The notes: generated by a model from the letters alone, not told the origin. DNA of 64,000 nucleotides from Aerococcus kribbianus (GCF_026805545.1 NZ_JAPRFR010000003.1:62001-126000), one strand, 5' to 3'. Counted from the stretch's first letter, positions 29,070-38,227 are shown. Numbers and translations: made by a program.

Positions 29070-29606
29070 TTAAGTATTGTCCTCTTCATCTGATAAATCA
29101 CGTAGTAACCCTTGTAAAGTATTTAATTGCCGACGATTCCAAGGAATACGTCGTCTATAGGTCAAGGGGCGATAGTTATCATCACCAGTATGGACAATCT
29201 TGGCAGTTTGTTCAACATCACGCCAGAGTTCTTGAGCTGACTTCCTAAGGGCGCCATGTTGGAAAACCATGCGTTGTTCAGCGAGATCGCTAGTTGCTAC
29301 AGTTACTGTATAAAGAATCCCCACCATAGCATCCATCATTTCCTCGATATAGGAATCGGCTGTTTGTCCTTCTGCGGTGAATATAACCTTTAAATTATAG
29401 GCATCATATTGTTGGCTAATTCCAGGAACAAACAAAGCGTCAAATACTACCCAAGTTTCAATGTGATGAAAGCCGGCATAGTTAGATAAACGGGCAAGCA
29501 GTAAATCACGTGCTTCTTCTAGTTTATCTTGATTCTTTAATCGCAACAATTCGGGCCAGGAACCAATCATATTATAACCATCTACAATAAGACGCTCTTG
29601 TTTCAC
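29070..29606 (-). CDS. rae1: NYN-domain ribosome-associated endoribonuclease (YacP/Rae1)
   Basis: A 178-residue protein with the NYN/PIN nuclease fold: the first acidic motif is in LIVDGYNMIGSWPEL at residues 5-19, and further conserved aspartates lie in WVVFDALFVPG and VATSDLAEQ. B. subtilis Rae1 cleaves mRNA inside the ribosomal A site. It lies between rlmB and sigH with short gaps, the conserved Gram-positive arrangement, and probably belongs to the cysE-to-sigH transcript. Confidence 0.88.
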   Translation of the reverse strand: MKQERLIVDGYNMIGSWPELLRLKNQDKLEEARDLLLARLSNYAGFHHIETWVVFDALFVPGISQQYDAYNLKVIFTAEGQTADSYIEEMMDAMVGILYTVTVATSDLAEQRMVFQHGALRKSAQELWRDVEQTAKIVHTGDDNYRPLTYRRRIPWNRRQLNTLQGLLRDLSDEEDNT

Positions 29607-29621
29607 ATGATTCCACCCCCT

Positions 29622-30404
29622 TTAATGGCCTTGCCGTTTACGAAAGACTTCATACATGACTAGAGCCCCAGCCACACTGGCATTCAAACTCTGAACATGA
29701 CCGGTCATAGGAATGGTTAATACTCCATCCAAGTGTTTTTTCACTCCGGGGGAAATTCCCTTCCCTTCATTACCAATAACTACTGCCAAGGGGAGGCTAG
29801 CATCCATGGTAAATAAGGACTGGCCAGACATATCGGTACCAAAGACCCATACGCCTCTTTGTTTTAATTTATCAATGGTCTGGCTAATATTCACTACACG
29901 AGCGACGGGCACATGTTCAATTGCTCCTGTAGATGTTTTCGCTACCGTCTGAGTTAGACCTACCTGCCGACGTTCAGGAATAATAACCCCATGACAACCA
30001 ATAGCATCTGCTGTTCGTAGCAGTGATCCGAGATTATGGGGATCTTCTAGTCCATCTAAAATTAAGATGAAAGGATCTTCATCTGCTTCTTCGGCCCGAG
30101 CAAAGAGGTCGTCAATACCAGCATACTGATAAGCAGCCACAGCAGCCACTACACCCTGGTGATTGCCGCCATTAGTCATGGTGTCTAACTTGGACTTGGG
30201 CACTTCAGAGATTAATGTCTTATGTTTTCGTGCCAGTTGTTTAAGCTCTTGAGCATTACGATCTTTTAGATCAGATTGGAGAAACAACTTATTGACGTCA
30301 CGGTCTCCTTTGAGGACTTCTTTGACACTATGAAGGCCAAAAACAAAATCTTTGTCGTCATTTTGAGTCTTTTCTTTAATATTTTTCTTTTGGTCTCTAG
30401 ACAT
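29622..30404 (-). CDS. rlmB: 23S rRNA (guanosine-2'-O)-methyltransferase RlmB
   Basis: A 260-residue SpoU/TrmD-fold enzyme. After a charged 18-residue leader, the substrate-binding domain FVFGLHSVKEVLKGDRDVNK is followed by the SPOUT domain with motif 1 DPHNLGSLLRTADAIGCHGV (near 136-155), motif 2 VIGNEGKGIS and motif 3 IPMTGHVQSLNASVAGALVMYE, which forms the trefoil knot. It overlaps the end of mrnC by 8 nt, so the two are translationally coupled. Confidence 0.93.
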   Translation of the reverse strand: MSRDQKKNIKEKTQNDDKDFVFGLHSVKEVLKGDRDVNKLFLQSDLKDRNAQELKQLARKHKTLISEVPKSKLDTMTNGGNHQGVVAAVAAYQYAGIDDLFARAEEADEDPFILILDGLEDPHNLGSLLRTADAIGCHGVIIPERRQVGLTQTVAKTSTGAIEHVPVARVVNISQTIDKLKQRGVWVFGTDMSGQSLFTMDASLPLAVVIGNEGKGISPGVKKHLDGVLTIPMTGHVQSLNASVAGALVMYEVFRKRQGH

Positions 30405-30804
30405 GCAAATCCTCCTCTATAATAGCGAGTGCTGACTCACTCAATTCTTGGTAACGTTTCGGTTCATCTCCTAGGTAAAGATAAGCAAACAATGCTTCAA
30501 AGCCCGTGGCTAAACGATAATCAGCTATGGAGGCATTTTTAGCACTTGTATGCGATTTGGCATTACGCCCTCGTTTAAAAATTGTCAATTCCTCAGCCTT
30601 TAGCCAGTTAGGTCGGTCCAACCACTCTTGCATAATCCGTGCCTGACCAGCAGCCTTGACATAGTGAGTCGCTTGCTGATGGAGCTGGTTGGCTTGCAAA
30701 CGACTCTTACGCACAAGGTGATCGCGAACAAGGATTTCCCAAACGGCATCCCCTAAGTAAGCTAAGGAGAGAATTGGAATCTGCTGAATGGCTCGCTTAT
30801 CCAT
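30397..30804 (-). CDS. mrnC: Mini-ribonuclease III (MrnC)
   Basis: A 135-residue RNase III catalytic domain without the dsRNA-binding domain. The signature LAYLGDAVWEILVRDHL (residues 14-30) contains the catalytic Asp, and FKRGRNAKSHTSAKNASIADYRLATGFEAL carries the second metal-site Glu. Mini-III matures 23S rRNA ends. It begins one base after the cysS stop codon. Confidence 0.93.
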   Translation of the reverse strand: MDKRAIQQIPILSLAYLGDAVWEILVRDHLVRKSRLQANQLHQQATHYVKAAGQARIMQEWLDRPNWLKAEELTIFKRGRNAKSHTSAKNASIADYRLATGFEALFAYLYLGDEPKRYQELSESALAIIEEDLHV

Positions 30805-32220
30805 CTACTCACTCCGTTTCCAACGTGTTCCTTGGGCAGTGTCATCTAAAATAATACCTTGGTCACGTAATTGGTCACGAATTTCATCAGCACGAGCAAA
30901 ATCTTTATTGTTTCTGGCAGTAGTTCGTTCATCAATTAAGGCTTGAACCATGTCATCTAAATTGTCTTCTTGGGCCGTAAAGTCAATCCCAAAAATTGCT
31001 AAAAGTTGGCTATAAGTTTTAAGCAAAGCATCTAAAGCACGTTTAGACACCTCTTGGCCTTCAATATAAACATTAATATCCCGCATGAATTGATAGATAA
31101 CTGTTAATCCATTTGGTGTATTAATATCATCATCCATCACCTCAACAAAATGCTTTTGGTGATTAGCAATCCTACTTAGAATATCTTCATCATTTGCTAA
31201 AGTATTCACAGCATCTTGATAGCGATAATTTAAGTTTTGGTAAGTCGTTTTTAGACGATCCAAGTTACTTTTAGCGTCATTAATGTTTTGTTCAGAAAAT
31301 TTGAGCGGACTCCGGTAATGGGCACTAGCAAGGAAGAAACGGATGACCTCAGGAGAAATTTCTCGGATTAAGTCATGCGCCAAGACAAAGTTCCCCAAGG
31401 ACTTAGACATCTTTTCCCCATCGTCACCCATGGTAACGAAGCCATTATGTAACCAATAATTAGCGAAAGTTTGCCCTGTCTTGGCTTCAGACTGAGCAAT
31501 TTCATTCTCATGGTGAGGGAAGGTCAGGTCATGACCCCCGCCATGAATATCGATAGTTGGCCCCAAGTACTTAGTCGCCATCACTGAGCATTCAATGTGC
31601 CATCCTGGTCGTCCTTGCCCCCAAGGTGACTCCCAAGCGATCTCTCCAGGCTTGGCTTCTTTCCAAAGGGCAAAGTCAACAGGGTCTTCCTTTAGAGCGT
31701 CAGCATCATCGGCCAAACGTTGGCTCGCTCCTTGACGGAGGTCATCAATGGATTGGTCGGACAAATCACCATAGTGGTCAAACTTCCGAGCTCGGTAATA
31801 AACATCCCCACCCGCTTGGTAGGCGTAATCTTTGTCAATAAGATCAGCTACAAAATCAATAATATCGGTCATATTTTCGACAACTCGCGGATTAGTCGTG
31901 GCCCGCATGACATTGAGAGCATCAGTATCTTCATAAAAAGCAGCGATATACTTGTCGGCCACTTCTTGGGGACTTAAGCCTTCTTCATTGGCGCGCTTAA
32001 TGATTTTATCATCCACATCAGTAAAGTTAGACACATAGTTGACCTCATAACCACGGTATTCAAAATACCGGCGAATAGTATCAAAGGCAACTGTTGACCG
32101 GGCATTACCAATATGAATGTAGTTATAAACGGTGGGGCCACATACATACATGGCAATTTTACCGGATTGAATAGGGGTGAATTCTTCTTTTTGGTTGGTT
32201 AAGGTATTATATAATTTCAT
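30805..32220 (-). CDS. cysS: Cysteinyl-tRNA synthetase
   Basis: A 471-residue class I synthetase. The HIGH motif is in [15 protein letters not shown] near residue 30, the zinc cysteine regions CGPTVYN and WHIECS are intact, and KMSKSLGN is present near residue 268. Length is normal. It lies between cysE and mrnC as in most Firmicutes, coupling cysteine synthesis with charging. No Cys T-box is visible upstream of the cluster. Confidence 0.97.
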   Translation of the reverse strand: MKLYNTLTNQKEEFTPIQSGKIAMYVCGPTVYNYIHIGNARSTVAFDTIRRYFEYRGYEVNYVSNFTDVDDKIIKRANEEGLSPQEVADKYIAAFYEDTDALNVMRATTNPRVVENMTDIIDFVADLIDKDYAYQAGGDVYYRARKFDHYGDLSDQSIDDLRQGASQRLADDADALKEDPVDFALWKEAKPGEIAWESPWGQGRPGWHIECSVMATKYLGPTIDIHGGGHDLTFPHHENEIAQSEAKTGQTFANYWLHNGFVTMGDDGEKMSKSLGNFVLAHDLIREISPEVIRFFLASAHYRSPLKFSEQNINDAKSNLDRLKTTYQNLNYRYQDAVNTLANDEDILSRIANHQKHFVEVMDDDINTPNGLTVIYQFMRDINVYIEGQEVSKRALDALLKTYSQLLAIFGIDFTAQEDNLDDMVQALIDERTTARNNKDFARADEIRDQLRDQGIILDDTAQGTRWKRSE

Positions 32221-32243
32221 TTATTAACTTCCCTTCTATTTGG

Positions 32244-32783
32244 CTAATTCTTGTTTTGGTCACCGGCCTCATAGTAGCGCACAATTTGAGCGGGAATTCC
32301 CACGACTGTGACATGGGCAGGGACATCTTCTAGAACCAAGGCATGAGCCCCAATTTTACTGCCTTCACCAACTGTCACATTGCCTAAAACTGAAGAATTA
32401 GCTGAGACTAAAACACCATTCCCAATATTAGGATGACGTTTTCCTTTATCCTTGCCGGTTCCGCCTAGGGTTGCGCCATGAAACAACATGACGTCATCTC
32501 CGACAATAGCTGTTTCACCAATCACCAAGCCCATCCCATGGTCAATAACCACACGACGACCAATTTGTGCACCAGGATGAATTTCAATCCCAGTCAAGAA
32601 GCGAGAAAACTTAGCGAAAATTTGAGCAAGTAAAAATAAATTAGCACGGTAGAGTCGGTGGGCCAAACGATGGATAATCAGCGCATGAATCCCTTGGTTA
32701 GTGAGCAATAACTCGAGAGTTGAGCTGACAGCAGGATCTTTGTCCTTATAAGCTGCTAAAAGCTCCTTTAATCTTTTTAGCAT
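32244..32783 (-). CDS. cysE: Serine O-acetyltransferase
   Basis: A 179-residue left-handed beta-helix acetyltransferase, first step of cysteine synthesis from serine. The hexapeptide repeats run from about residue 60 to 150 (IEIHPGAQIGRRVVIDHGMG, then VIGETAIVGDDVMLFHGATLGG) and contain the catalytic Asp-His pair. The short N-terminal helical domain marks the Gram-positive form. I choose ATG 32783, four codons inside the longest frame, because GAGG lies 6 nt upstream. The first gene of the leftward block down to sigH. Confidence 0.92.
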   Translation of the reverse strand: MLKRLKELLAAYKDKDPAVSSTLELLLTNQGIHALIIHRLAHRLYRANLFLLAQIFAKFSRFLTGIEIHPGAQIGRRVVIDHGMGLVIGETAIVGDDVMLFHGATLGGTGKDKGKRHPNIGNGVLVSANSSVLGNVTVGEGSKIGAHALVLEDVPAHVTVVGIPAQIVRYYEAGDQNKN

Positions 32784-33176
32784 GATGAGCCTCATTTCTG
32801 TATGTAATTGATTCGGCTTACCGTCATTGCTTTTTATTATAATTTATTTCTCGCGTAAACGCACACATTCTAACTCTACGAATGATTTATAATGAATACT
32901 TGAGTCAAAATGATTGTAACATATCTTTTCATAATGGTGGGCATTGCCTTGTGATGTTTACACACATTTTACATTAGGAGAAAAATCTTTACAAAATCTA
33001 TACCTACTTTTTCGGTTTTTTTACGTAGACGAATACGATAGTGAGCTTATCCTCTTCATTGAGTGATTGCTATATCTGTAACTATAGCCTATAATTTTTA
33101 AGACGTAAGAATTACAGATGCAATAATAATTCTTCCTATTGCAACCCCAAACGATTATTTATTAAAGGAGTACTTT
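32784..33176. other. Divergent intergenic region cysE / corA
   Basis: This 393-base gap has a TATAAT box on the minus strand near 32840 that may serve cysE, a short inverted repeat TGTG-N9-CACA near 32950-32966, and the corA promoter at 33067-33095. A small hairpin GCAATA/TATTGC (33120-33142) lies in the corA leader. No T-box or known riboswitch motif could be recognised. Confidence 0.5.
33067..33095 (+). promoter_or_regulatory. Promoter of the corA-like gene
   Basis: -35 TTGCTA (33067-33072), 17-nt spacer, -10 TATAAT (33090-33095). The predicted leader is about 75 nt. Confidence 0.65.
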
Positions 33177-34079
33177 ATGACCCAAAAACTAAGCTTTGCT
33201 GGTGATAAAACGTGGATTGTTGTCAATACCCAAGACCTTGACCAAGCAGATGTCCACCAAGAACTAGAAGCAATCGATCAAGAAATTATCGAGTATGCCT
33301 TAGACAAAGATGAATACGCTCATATGGATTATAATAAGGAAAGTCACAGCTTGACCCTTATTTTTAATACTATTATTCCTAATCGTAAGGATGACCACTA
33401 TGAAACCACACCAATCACCCTTATCGCACAAGAAAAGTGTCTAATCACCTTAGTCAATAACAACAACAAGTATTTAGTCCCTATCATGGCCAAGTATATC
33501 CGGCAGAACCGCCAAGTAAGCGTCTATACCTTTCTCTTTGCCTGCTTGGAAATCATTTCAGAACAATACTTCCCGATTACCGATAAAATTGATAAGGAAA
33601 GAGACCAATTAAACACCAAACTCCGCCAGCAAACCTCTAAGAAAAACTTACTAGCCTTGTCCGACTTGGAAACTGGTAATGTTTACTTACTTTATGCTGC
33701 CAATCAAAATGCTTTGTTAATTAACCAGTTGAAAAAACATGCCATTTATCATTATTTGTCTGCTGAAGAAAAAGAACAGCTCGACGATGCACATATCGAA
33801 GCCAAGCAACTTTTGTCTATGACCAAGCTTAATTCTGAGATTATGGAACAATTATCCGCTAGTTACAATAATGTGTTGAATAATAATTTAAATGATAACT
33901 TAACCAACCTTAACATTATCTCTATTCTCCTAGCAATTATGGCGGTTATTACCGGCTTCTACGGAATGAACGTTGCCTTGCCTTTTATGGATTTACCAAA
34001 TGCTTGGATATATATCAGTATCTTCGGACTCATTATTTGGACACTCCTCTATTATTATTATAAAAACCGCTTCAAATAG
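33177..34079 (+). CDS. CorA-family divalent metal ion transporter
   Basis: A 300-residue inner-membrane channel protein. The N-terminal two thirds form the alpha/beta cytoplasmic funnel; the C-terminus has two membrane helices (about 247-267 and 275-293) with the signature YGMN directly after the first helix, the CorA selectivity loop. The following residues read VALPF rather than the MPE of many magnesium CorA proteins, which is common in the divergent Gram-positive group, so the ion (Mg, Co or other) is uncertain. RBS AAAGGAG is 8 nt upstream. Confidence 0.85.
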   Translation: MTQKLSFAGDKTWIVVNTQDLDQADVHQELEAIDQEIIEYALDKDEYAHMDYNKESHSLTLIFNTIIPNRKDDHYETTPITLIAQEKCLITLVNNNNKYLVPIMAKYIRQNRQVSVYTFLFACLEIISEQYFPITDKIDKERDQLNTKLRQQTSKKNLLALSDLETGNVYLLYAANQNALLINQLKKHAIYHYLSAEEKEQLDDAHIEAKQLLSMTKLNSEIMEQLSASYNNVLNNNLNDNLTNLNIISILLAIMAVITGFYGMNVALPFMDLPNAWIYISIFGLIIWTLLYYYYKNRFK

Positions 34080-34106
34080 ACTTTCAGCATAAATAAATGC
34101 TTAACA

Positions 34107-34148
34107 GAAAAGCAGACCCAACGTAATCCATTCGTTGCGTCTGCTTTT
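34107..34148. terminator. Bidirectional terminator corA / repeat array 2
   Basis: Stem AAAAGCAGACCCAACG / CGTTGCGTCTGCTTTT with one mismatch. It ends corA and, on the minus strand, closes the metQ transcript after array 2. Confidence 0.88.
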
Positions 34149-34165
34149 TAAATTGTTATCGAGGC

Positions 34166-34528
34166 ATGACAAAAGTCTTGGCTAACCAGTCGTTATCTGC
34201 AGTCTTTTGGTCCATCGATTCCGTCCTAGCGCTTTTTATCACACCATAATTTCCAACAGCTCGGAGCTCCCGCATTTCATCGCATCCTTTTAGTCGAGCT
34301 CGCAAAAGCAAGCGCTTCGGATATTTGTCCAATAGGCTAAAAGATTTAAGTTCGTATCTTTTGCCTATTGGCTCAAATCTCTCGCTCTTACCGCTTTTGC
34401 TCACATCCTTTTAGTCGAGTTCTGAAAAACAGCCCCATCAGTATTTTCTGCAAATGAGTCAGTAGTCTGCGAATACTTTCCATTTTCAGACAAATCCTTT
34501 GGGGCTAACCGTTTTTCATCTCATCCAT
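34166..34528 (-). repeat. Mosaic hairpin repeat array 2 (modules C-B-E-A, 3' of metQ)
   Basis: Read on the minus strand from the metQ stop: module C (34411-34528; outer stem GAAAAAC/GTTTTTC and AGCCCC/GGGGCT), module B (34291-34410), E (34258-34290) and a truncated A (34166-34250). Module B differs from the copy in array 1 at only two positions over about 120 bases, while its neighbours differ, showing that modules are shuffled as units. One of the two changes restores a base pair in the inner stem (CCAATAGGC/GCCTATTGG). A spurious 82-codon frame runs through it. Confidence 0.85.
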
Positions 34529-34539
34529 GACTATATATA

Positions 34540-35352
34540 CTATTTTTTATCCCAAACTGGTACACTTGAGCCATTAGATTCTTCATCAATAATCTTAGCA
34601 ACTTCTTCAGTTTGGAAGTATTTTACAATGGTTTGATAGGTTTCATTATCGACTTCATCTTTGCGAGCGGCAATAACATTGTAATAAGGCTTAGAAGAGT
34701 CAGCAATTGGTTCCAAGAAAATCGCATCTTTAGTAGGAACCAAACCAGCATCAGCTGCCATGTCATTGTTAATTAGCGAAATATCCACATCATCTAAGAC
34801 ACGGGCCGTTTGGTTAGAAGCCATAATTTTAAACTGAAGGTTTTTAGGGTTAGAGGTAATATCTGTATGAGATGGCAAGTTCCCCTTACTTGGATCTAAC
34901 TTAATCAACCCTGCTGTTTGCAAGAGCAATAAGGCCCGACTTTCATTAGATACATCATCAGGCAAGGCCACCGTTGCTCCATCTGCCAAATCTTTGACAT
35001 CATCAATTTTATTTGAAAAAATCCCCATTGGATTAAGGGTGGTATAGGCAATTGTAGTATTAGAATAGCCACCCTCTTCATTCATTTGATCCATATAAAT
35101 TTCTGTTAAGGCAGAATGTAAGTCAATAGAGCCATCTTCCAAGGCTACAATAGGTTGGCGATACTCAGTAAATTTCAACAATTCTAAATCAATATTTTCT
35201 TTTTCCTTGAGTTGGTCACGCACATATTCCCATTGCTTATTTTTCTCGCCTACTACACCCAATTTCACATGGACCGTGTCGTCTTGCTTGCCACAAGCTA
35301 CTAATAACAAAGTCGCTAGGACTGTCATCACTGTTAACCAAATTTTTTTCAT
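34540..35352 (-). CDS. metQ: MetQ/NlpA-family methionine-binding lipoprotein (second copy)
   Basis: A 270-residue substrate-binding lipoprotein with signal peptide MKKIWLTVMTVLATLLLVAC and lipobox cysteine at residue 20. The NlpA family core (VKLGVVGEKNKQWEYVRDQL; DLHSALTEIYMDQMN; ALPDDVSNESRALLLLQTAG) is clear. It overlaps the M20 peptidase gene by 4 nt and is the third gene of the Met T-box operon. No metN ATPase or metI permease lies in the window, so it must use one encoded elsewhere. About 40-50% alike to the other copy by eye, not a recent duplicate. Confidence 0.85.
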   Translation of the reverse strand: MKKIWLTVMTVLATLLLVACGKQDDTVHVKLGVVGEKNKQWEYVRDQLKEKENIDLELLKFTEYRQPIVALEDGSIDLHSALTEIYMDQMNEEGGYSNTTIAYTTLNPMGIFSNKIDDVKDLADGATVALPDDVSNESRALLLLQTAGLIKLDPSKGNLPSHTDITSNPKNLQFKIMASNQTARVLDDVDISLINNDMAADAGLVPTKDAIFLEPIADSSKPYYNVIAARKDEVDNETYQTIVKYFQTEEVAKIIDEESNGSSVPVWDKK

Positions 35353-36563
35353 TTTTCTGCTCCAATCTTTGCTTTATTTTGTTGATAATCTGCTTTTATT
35401 TTTGCTAATAAGTCACTATCTTCATATAAATCTAAGGCGGTTCGGGCTAAAAGTTCGGCCGCCAGAGGGATAGAGTCCAGACCCTTTTGACTGCAAGCTG
35501 CGGCTCTAAACTCTGGTGAATGGCCGGCCATATCTTGGTCAGAAATAGAAATATTCGGTTGAATAGTTGGGATAACCTGGCTAACATTCCCTACATCAGA
35601 AGACCCTAGACTCTTAGGTTGATCTAAATCAATATCCTTGTCAGGAATCCCAAGTGCCTTAACATGGTCAAAGAAGAGGTCGTCAAAACTTGGCGTAAGA
35701 ATCATATTGTCAACAGCATTTTGAAAGAGTTCGAAACGATAATCTGTTCCTGTTGCCAGAGCTGCTGCCTTAACAATATTTTCCACACGTTCCTTAGCTG
35801 CGTTCAAGGTTGGCCGTGTTTTAGCTCGTAAATAGAACCGTCCCCTAGCATAATCAGGGATGACATTAGCTGCCTGACCACCATCTAAAATCACCCCATG
35901 GATGCTCACATCTTTCGGTAAATGAATACGGATGTTGTCAATTCCCACAAAGGTTTGAATTAATGGGGTTAGGGCAGAAATTCCTTGTTCAGGGGCTGCC
36001 GCTGCGTGCGATGTTTTGCCGAAGAATTCAATATCAACAGGATCATTGGCCAGTAACGTGGTTGACCGTTGATATTTAACGCCAGGGTGGGCTGATAAGG
36101 CAACATCTACATCAGAAAAGAAACCTTCGCGAACAAAGCTTCCCTTAGCAGACCCATTTTCGCCTCCCTCTTCACCGGGAGTCCCATAAACACGAATTTC
36201 ACCACCCAACTCATCAATCACCGATTTAAGGGCAGTCGCCGCTAGGAGCGAGTAATTGCCATAGAGATTATGACCGCACGCATGGCCAGCATCAGCTAAA
36301 GCATCATACTCAGCTAGAAAGGCCACTGTAGGTCCTGGTTGATTGGTTTTGTAAGTAGCAGTAAATCCAGTAGGGTGACCGGCTACATCACGAACAATTT
36401 CAAAACCATCTGCCTCCAACTGCTTAGTTAATACTTCTTGGGCATAATATTCGTGGTTAGAAGTTTCTGGGTGTTGATGAATATCAACAGCCAATTTTTT
36501 AAACTCTTCTTGGTGAGCCTGAATATAGTCATGAATGGTTTTTTGTCTATTTGTCTTACTCAT
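35349..36563 (-). CDS. M20 family amidohydrolase / peptidase
   Basis: A 404-residue zinc-dependent M20D-type hydrolase. The metal-binding motifs are visible: GHACGHNLYG near residue 93, EEGGE near residue 131 (the catalytic Glu), SAHPG near 157 and the dimerisation lid domain with FFGKTSHAAAAPEQG. The C-terminal metal His is in MAGHSPEF. Such enzymes remove acyl groups from amino acids or split small peptides. Lying between two metQ genes under a Met T-box suggests it releases methionine from an N-acylated or peptide form, an inference. Start has GGGGA about 6 nt upstream. Confidence 0.85.
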   Translation of the reverse strand: MSKTNRQKTIHDYIQAHQEEFKKLAVDIHQHPETSNHEYYAQEVLTKQLEADGFEIVRDVAGHPTGFTATYKTNQPGPTVAFLAEYDALADAGHACGHNLYGNYSLLAATALKSVIDELGGEIRVYGTPGEEGGENGSAKGSFVREGFFSDVDVALSAHPGVKYQRSTTLLANDPVDIEFFGKTSHAAAAPEQGISALTPLIQTFVGIDNIRIHLPKDVSIHGVILDGGQAANVIPDYARGRFYLRAKTRPTLNAAKERVENIVKAAALATGTDYRFELFQNAVDNMILTPSFDDLFFDHVKALGIPDKDIDLDQPKSLGSSDVGNVSQVIPTIQPNISISDQDMAGHSPEFRAAACSQKGLDSIPLAAELLARTALDLYEDSDLLAKIKADYQQNKAKIGAEK

Positions 36564-36609
36564 GTAATCCCCTTCATTCTATTGGTGCATCTTTTGCAGT
36601 TTCTCTTAA

Positions 36610-37422
36610 CTATTTACGCCCAAACAGTTCCCAAGCCGGGAGGTCTGCGCCGTTAGATTCTTCCTTAATCACTTGGGCTGTTTCATCTGTTTGGAAGGCA
36701 TCCACTACCTTGTTATAGGTCTCATTGTCTTCGTCTTCCTTACGGGCAGCAATGATATTAGCATAAGGCTTAGCATTTTCGTCCACCGGTTCAAAGAAGA
36801 TAGGGTCTTCAGAAGGATTGAGGCCAGCATCCACAGCCACACCAGAATTGATAATAGACGCAGTAACATCATTCAAAGCCCGAGCCGTTTGAGAAGCGTC
36901 TAGTTCCTTGATTTCAATATCAACATTATATTTAGTGATATCAGAAACTGTTGGGGTAATTCCCTTATCAGGATCCACTTCAATCAAACCTGCTGCTTGC
37001 AAGACCAATAAGGCCCGACCACCGTTAGTTACATCATTAGGGATAGCAATAGTATCTCCATCTTTAATCTCTTCGGGGGAATCTACCTGGTTAGAATACA
37101 GTCCTAAGGGAACAATGACCGTGTTACCGATTGAAACTAAGTCAGTCCCGGCTTCTTTATTATAATTTTCTAAGAAAACTTGGTGTTGGAAGGCATTTAG
37201 ATCAATCTCACCTTCTGCCAGAGCAGAGTTGGGTTGGGAGTAATCGGTGAATTTTACAAATTCAAGGTCAATATTTTCATCGGCTAACACTTCTTGAGCA
37301 TGGTCCCAGTTTGATGTGTCATCTCCAACGACACCTAATTTAACGGTAGTCGATTCTTGTCCACATGCAGCTAATAATAATGAGGCACCTAATGCTAAAA
37401 TTCCTTTTGTCCATTTATTCAT
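36610..37422 (-). CDS. metQ: MetQ/NlpA-family methionine-binding lipoprotein (first copy)
   Basis: A 270-residue lipoprotein with signal peptide MNKWTKGILALGASLLLAAC and lipobox Cys20. The family core TVKLGVVGDDTSNWDHAQEVL and DLNAFQHQVFLENYNKEAGT is conserved and closer to classical MetQ than the second copy, which reads DLHSALTEIYMD there. AGGAGG lies about 9 nt upstream of ATG 37422. First gene after a Met T-box, which supports methionine as ligand. Confidence 0.9.
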   Translation of the reverse strand: MNKWTKGILALGASLLLAACGQESTTVKLGVVGDDTSNWDHAQEVLADENIDLEFVKFTDYSQPNSALAEGEIDLNAFQHQVFLENYNKEAGTDLVSIGNTVIVPLGLYSNQVDSPEEIKDGDTIAIPNDVTNGGRALLVLQAAGLIEVDPDKGITPTVSDITKYNVDIEIKELDASQTARALNDVTASIINSGVAVDAGLNPSEDPIFFEPVDENAKPYANIIAARKEDEDNETYNKVVDAFQTDETAQVIKEESNGADLPAWELFGRK

Positions 37423-37454
37423 ATTCTTTTCCTCCTTTAAGACAGCAAATTATT

Positions 37455-37750
37455 ATGGCATAAAAAAAGTCCCTTTACTGTATATACAGTAAAAGGACGA
37501 CTTATCGTGGTACCACCTTAGTTTAGGAGAATCGCTTCTCCCCTCAATCCGACACAGACCAGCTGTTATCAGTGTCTATAGTAACGGTGGGACACACCGG
37601 AATCACCTAAATATCAGCAATTCTTCCTCGAAGCTCATTTTCAATCAAAGTCCACTTAACTTCTTTCACCCAACGAAGTCTCTCTAAAAAGTTGCTTTGA
37701 TTTACTCTACTTGTCAACAGATCGTATTATGCAATAACTGATTTGCTTGT
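37455..37750 (-). ncRNA. T-box leader, probable methionine specificity
   Basis: The leader of metQ carries the T-box AAGGTGGTACCACG at 37506-37519 on the minus strand, a competing terminator, and a long stem I with the AG-rich box AGAGAG (near 37680) and a GGTGAAAG-type region. The specifier loop appears to be GAAAATGAGC, giving ATG at 37636-37638, followed by the usual A. UGGU in the antiterminator pairs with an ACCA tRNA end. Uncharged tRNA-Met would therefore switch on the metQ-M20-metQ operon. The T-box is certain; the specifier is likely. Confidence 0.88.
37462..37498 (-). terminator. Terminator of the Met T-box
   Basis: Minus strand stem GTCCTTTTACTG / CAGTAAAGGGAC followed by seven T residues. 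Formation competes with the T-box antiterminator at 37506-37519. Confidence 0.9.
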
Positions 37751-37757
37751 TGAAATA

Positions 37758-37786
37758 ATAATAGCGACAATTTCCCTAAGAGTCAA
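37758..37786 (-). promoter_or_regulatory. Promoter of the Met T-box operon
   Basis: -35 TTGACT (37781-37786), 17-nt spacer, -10 TATTAT (37758-37763) on the minus strand, just before the T-box leader. Confidence 0.85.
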
Positions 37787-37880
37787 TATTCAGACAGATA
37801 GCATTTTAATGACACCTTTGATCGCTAAATCCGAACACCCCGCCTTTAATAGGAGAATACGAGACTAGAACAATCATTCG

Positions 37881-38172
37881 AGTTTTGATCCAAAGATTCA
37901 ATCCTAGTGCTTTTCATCTCATCCTCACAGTCGGGCTCTGAGAAGCAGGACTAACATGCGTTTTCCAAAAATCTTTGATCGCTCGGCGCTATTTTTAGTC
38001 TTTTGGTCCAAGGTTTCAGTCCTTGCGCTGTTCATCACACCCTATCTAGTCGAGCTCGCAATTATAGGGTCGGCGTCCATTTCTGAATGAGCCATCAAAA
38101 CGGCAGCCTCCATTTTGGGTTTCCTTCCGATATAGTCCGTCCCTTATCGCGATTGACTCACATTCTTCCATT
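37881..38172 (-). repeat. Mosaic hairpin repeat array 3 (modules D-A-A')
   Basis: Minus-strand order: module D (38048-38172; arms TATAGGGTCGG and CCGTCCCTTAT), module A (37930-38047; inner hairpin near 37964-38007) and a truncated A (37881-37929). The same linker CTCATCCTCACAGTCGGGCTC-like joins them. Unlike the other arrays it is not 3' of a leftward gene; it sits in the divergent gap between the metQ promoter and the rightward ybaK-like gene. It also lacks a closing terminator. Confidence 0.78.
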
Positions 38173-38227
38173 TGAAACCGTTATCGAAATAATCTATACT
38201 AATTAAAAACACCTAGGAGATGATGAT

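Noticed and set aside
32784-33176. A cysteine T-box for cysE-cysS or a magnesium riboswitch for corA
   Set aside because: No GGTGG-type antiterminator motif is present on the minus strand, and none of the conserved M-box sequence on the plus strand; only short hairpins are seen.
34156-34404. An 82-codon leftward ORF (starts MSKSGKSERF) that could be called a hypothetical protein
   Set aside because: It lies wholly inside repeat array 2 and crosses three modules; its first half recurs in array 1. Treated as a product of the repeat sequence, not a separate gene.
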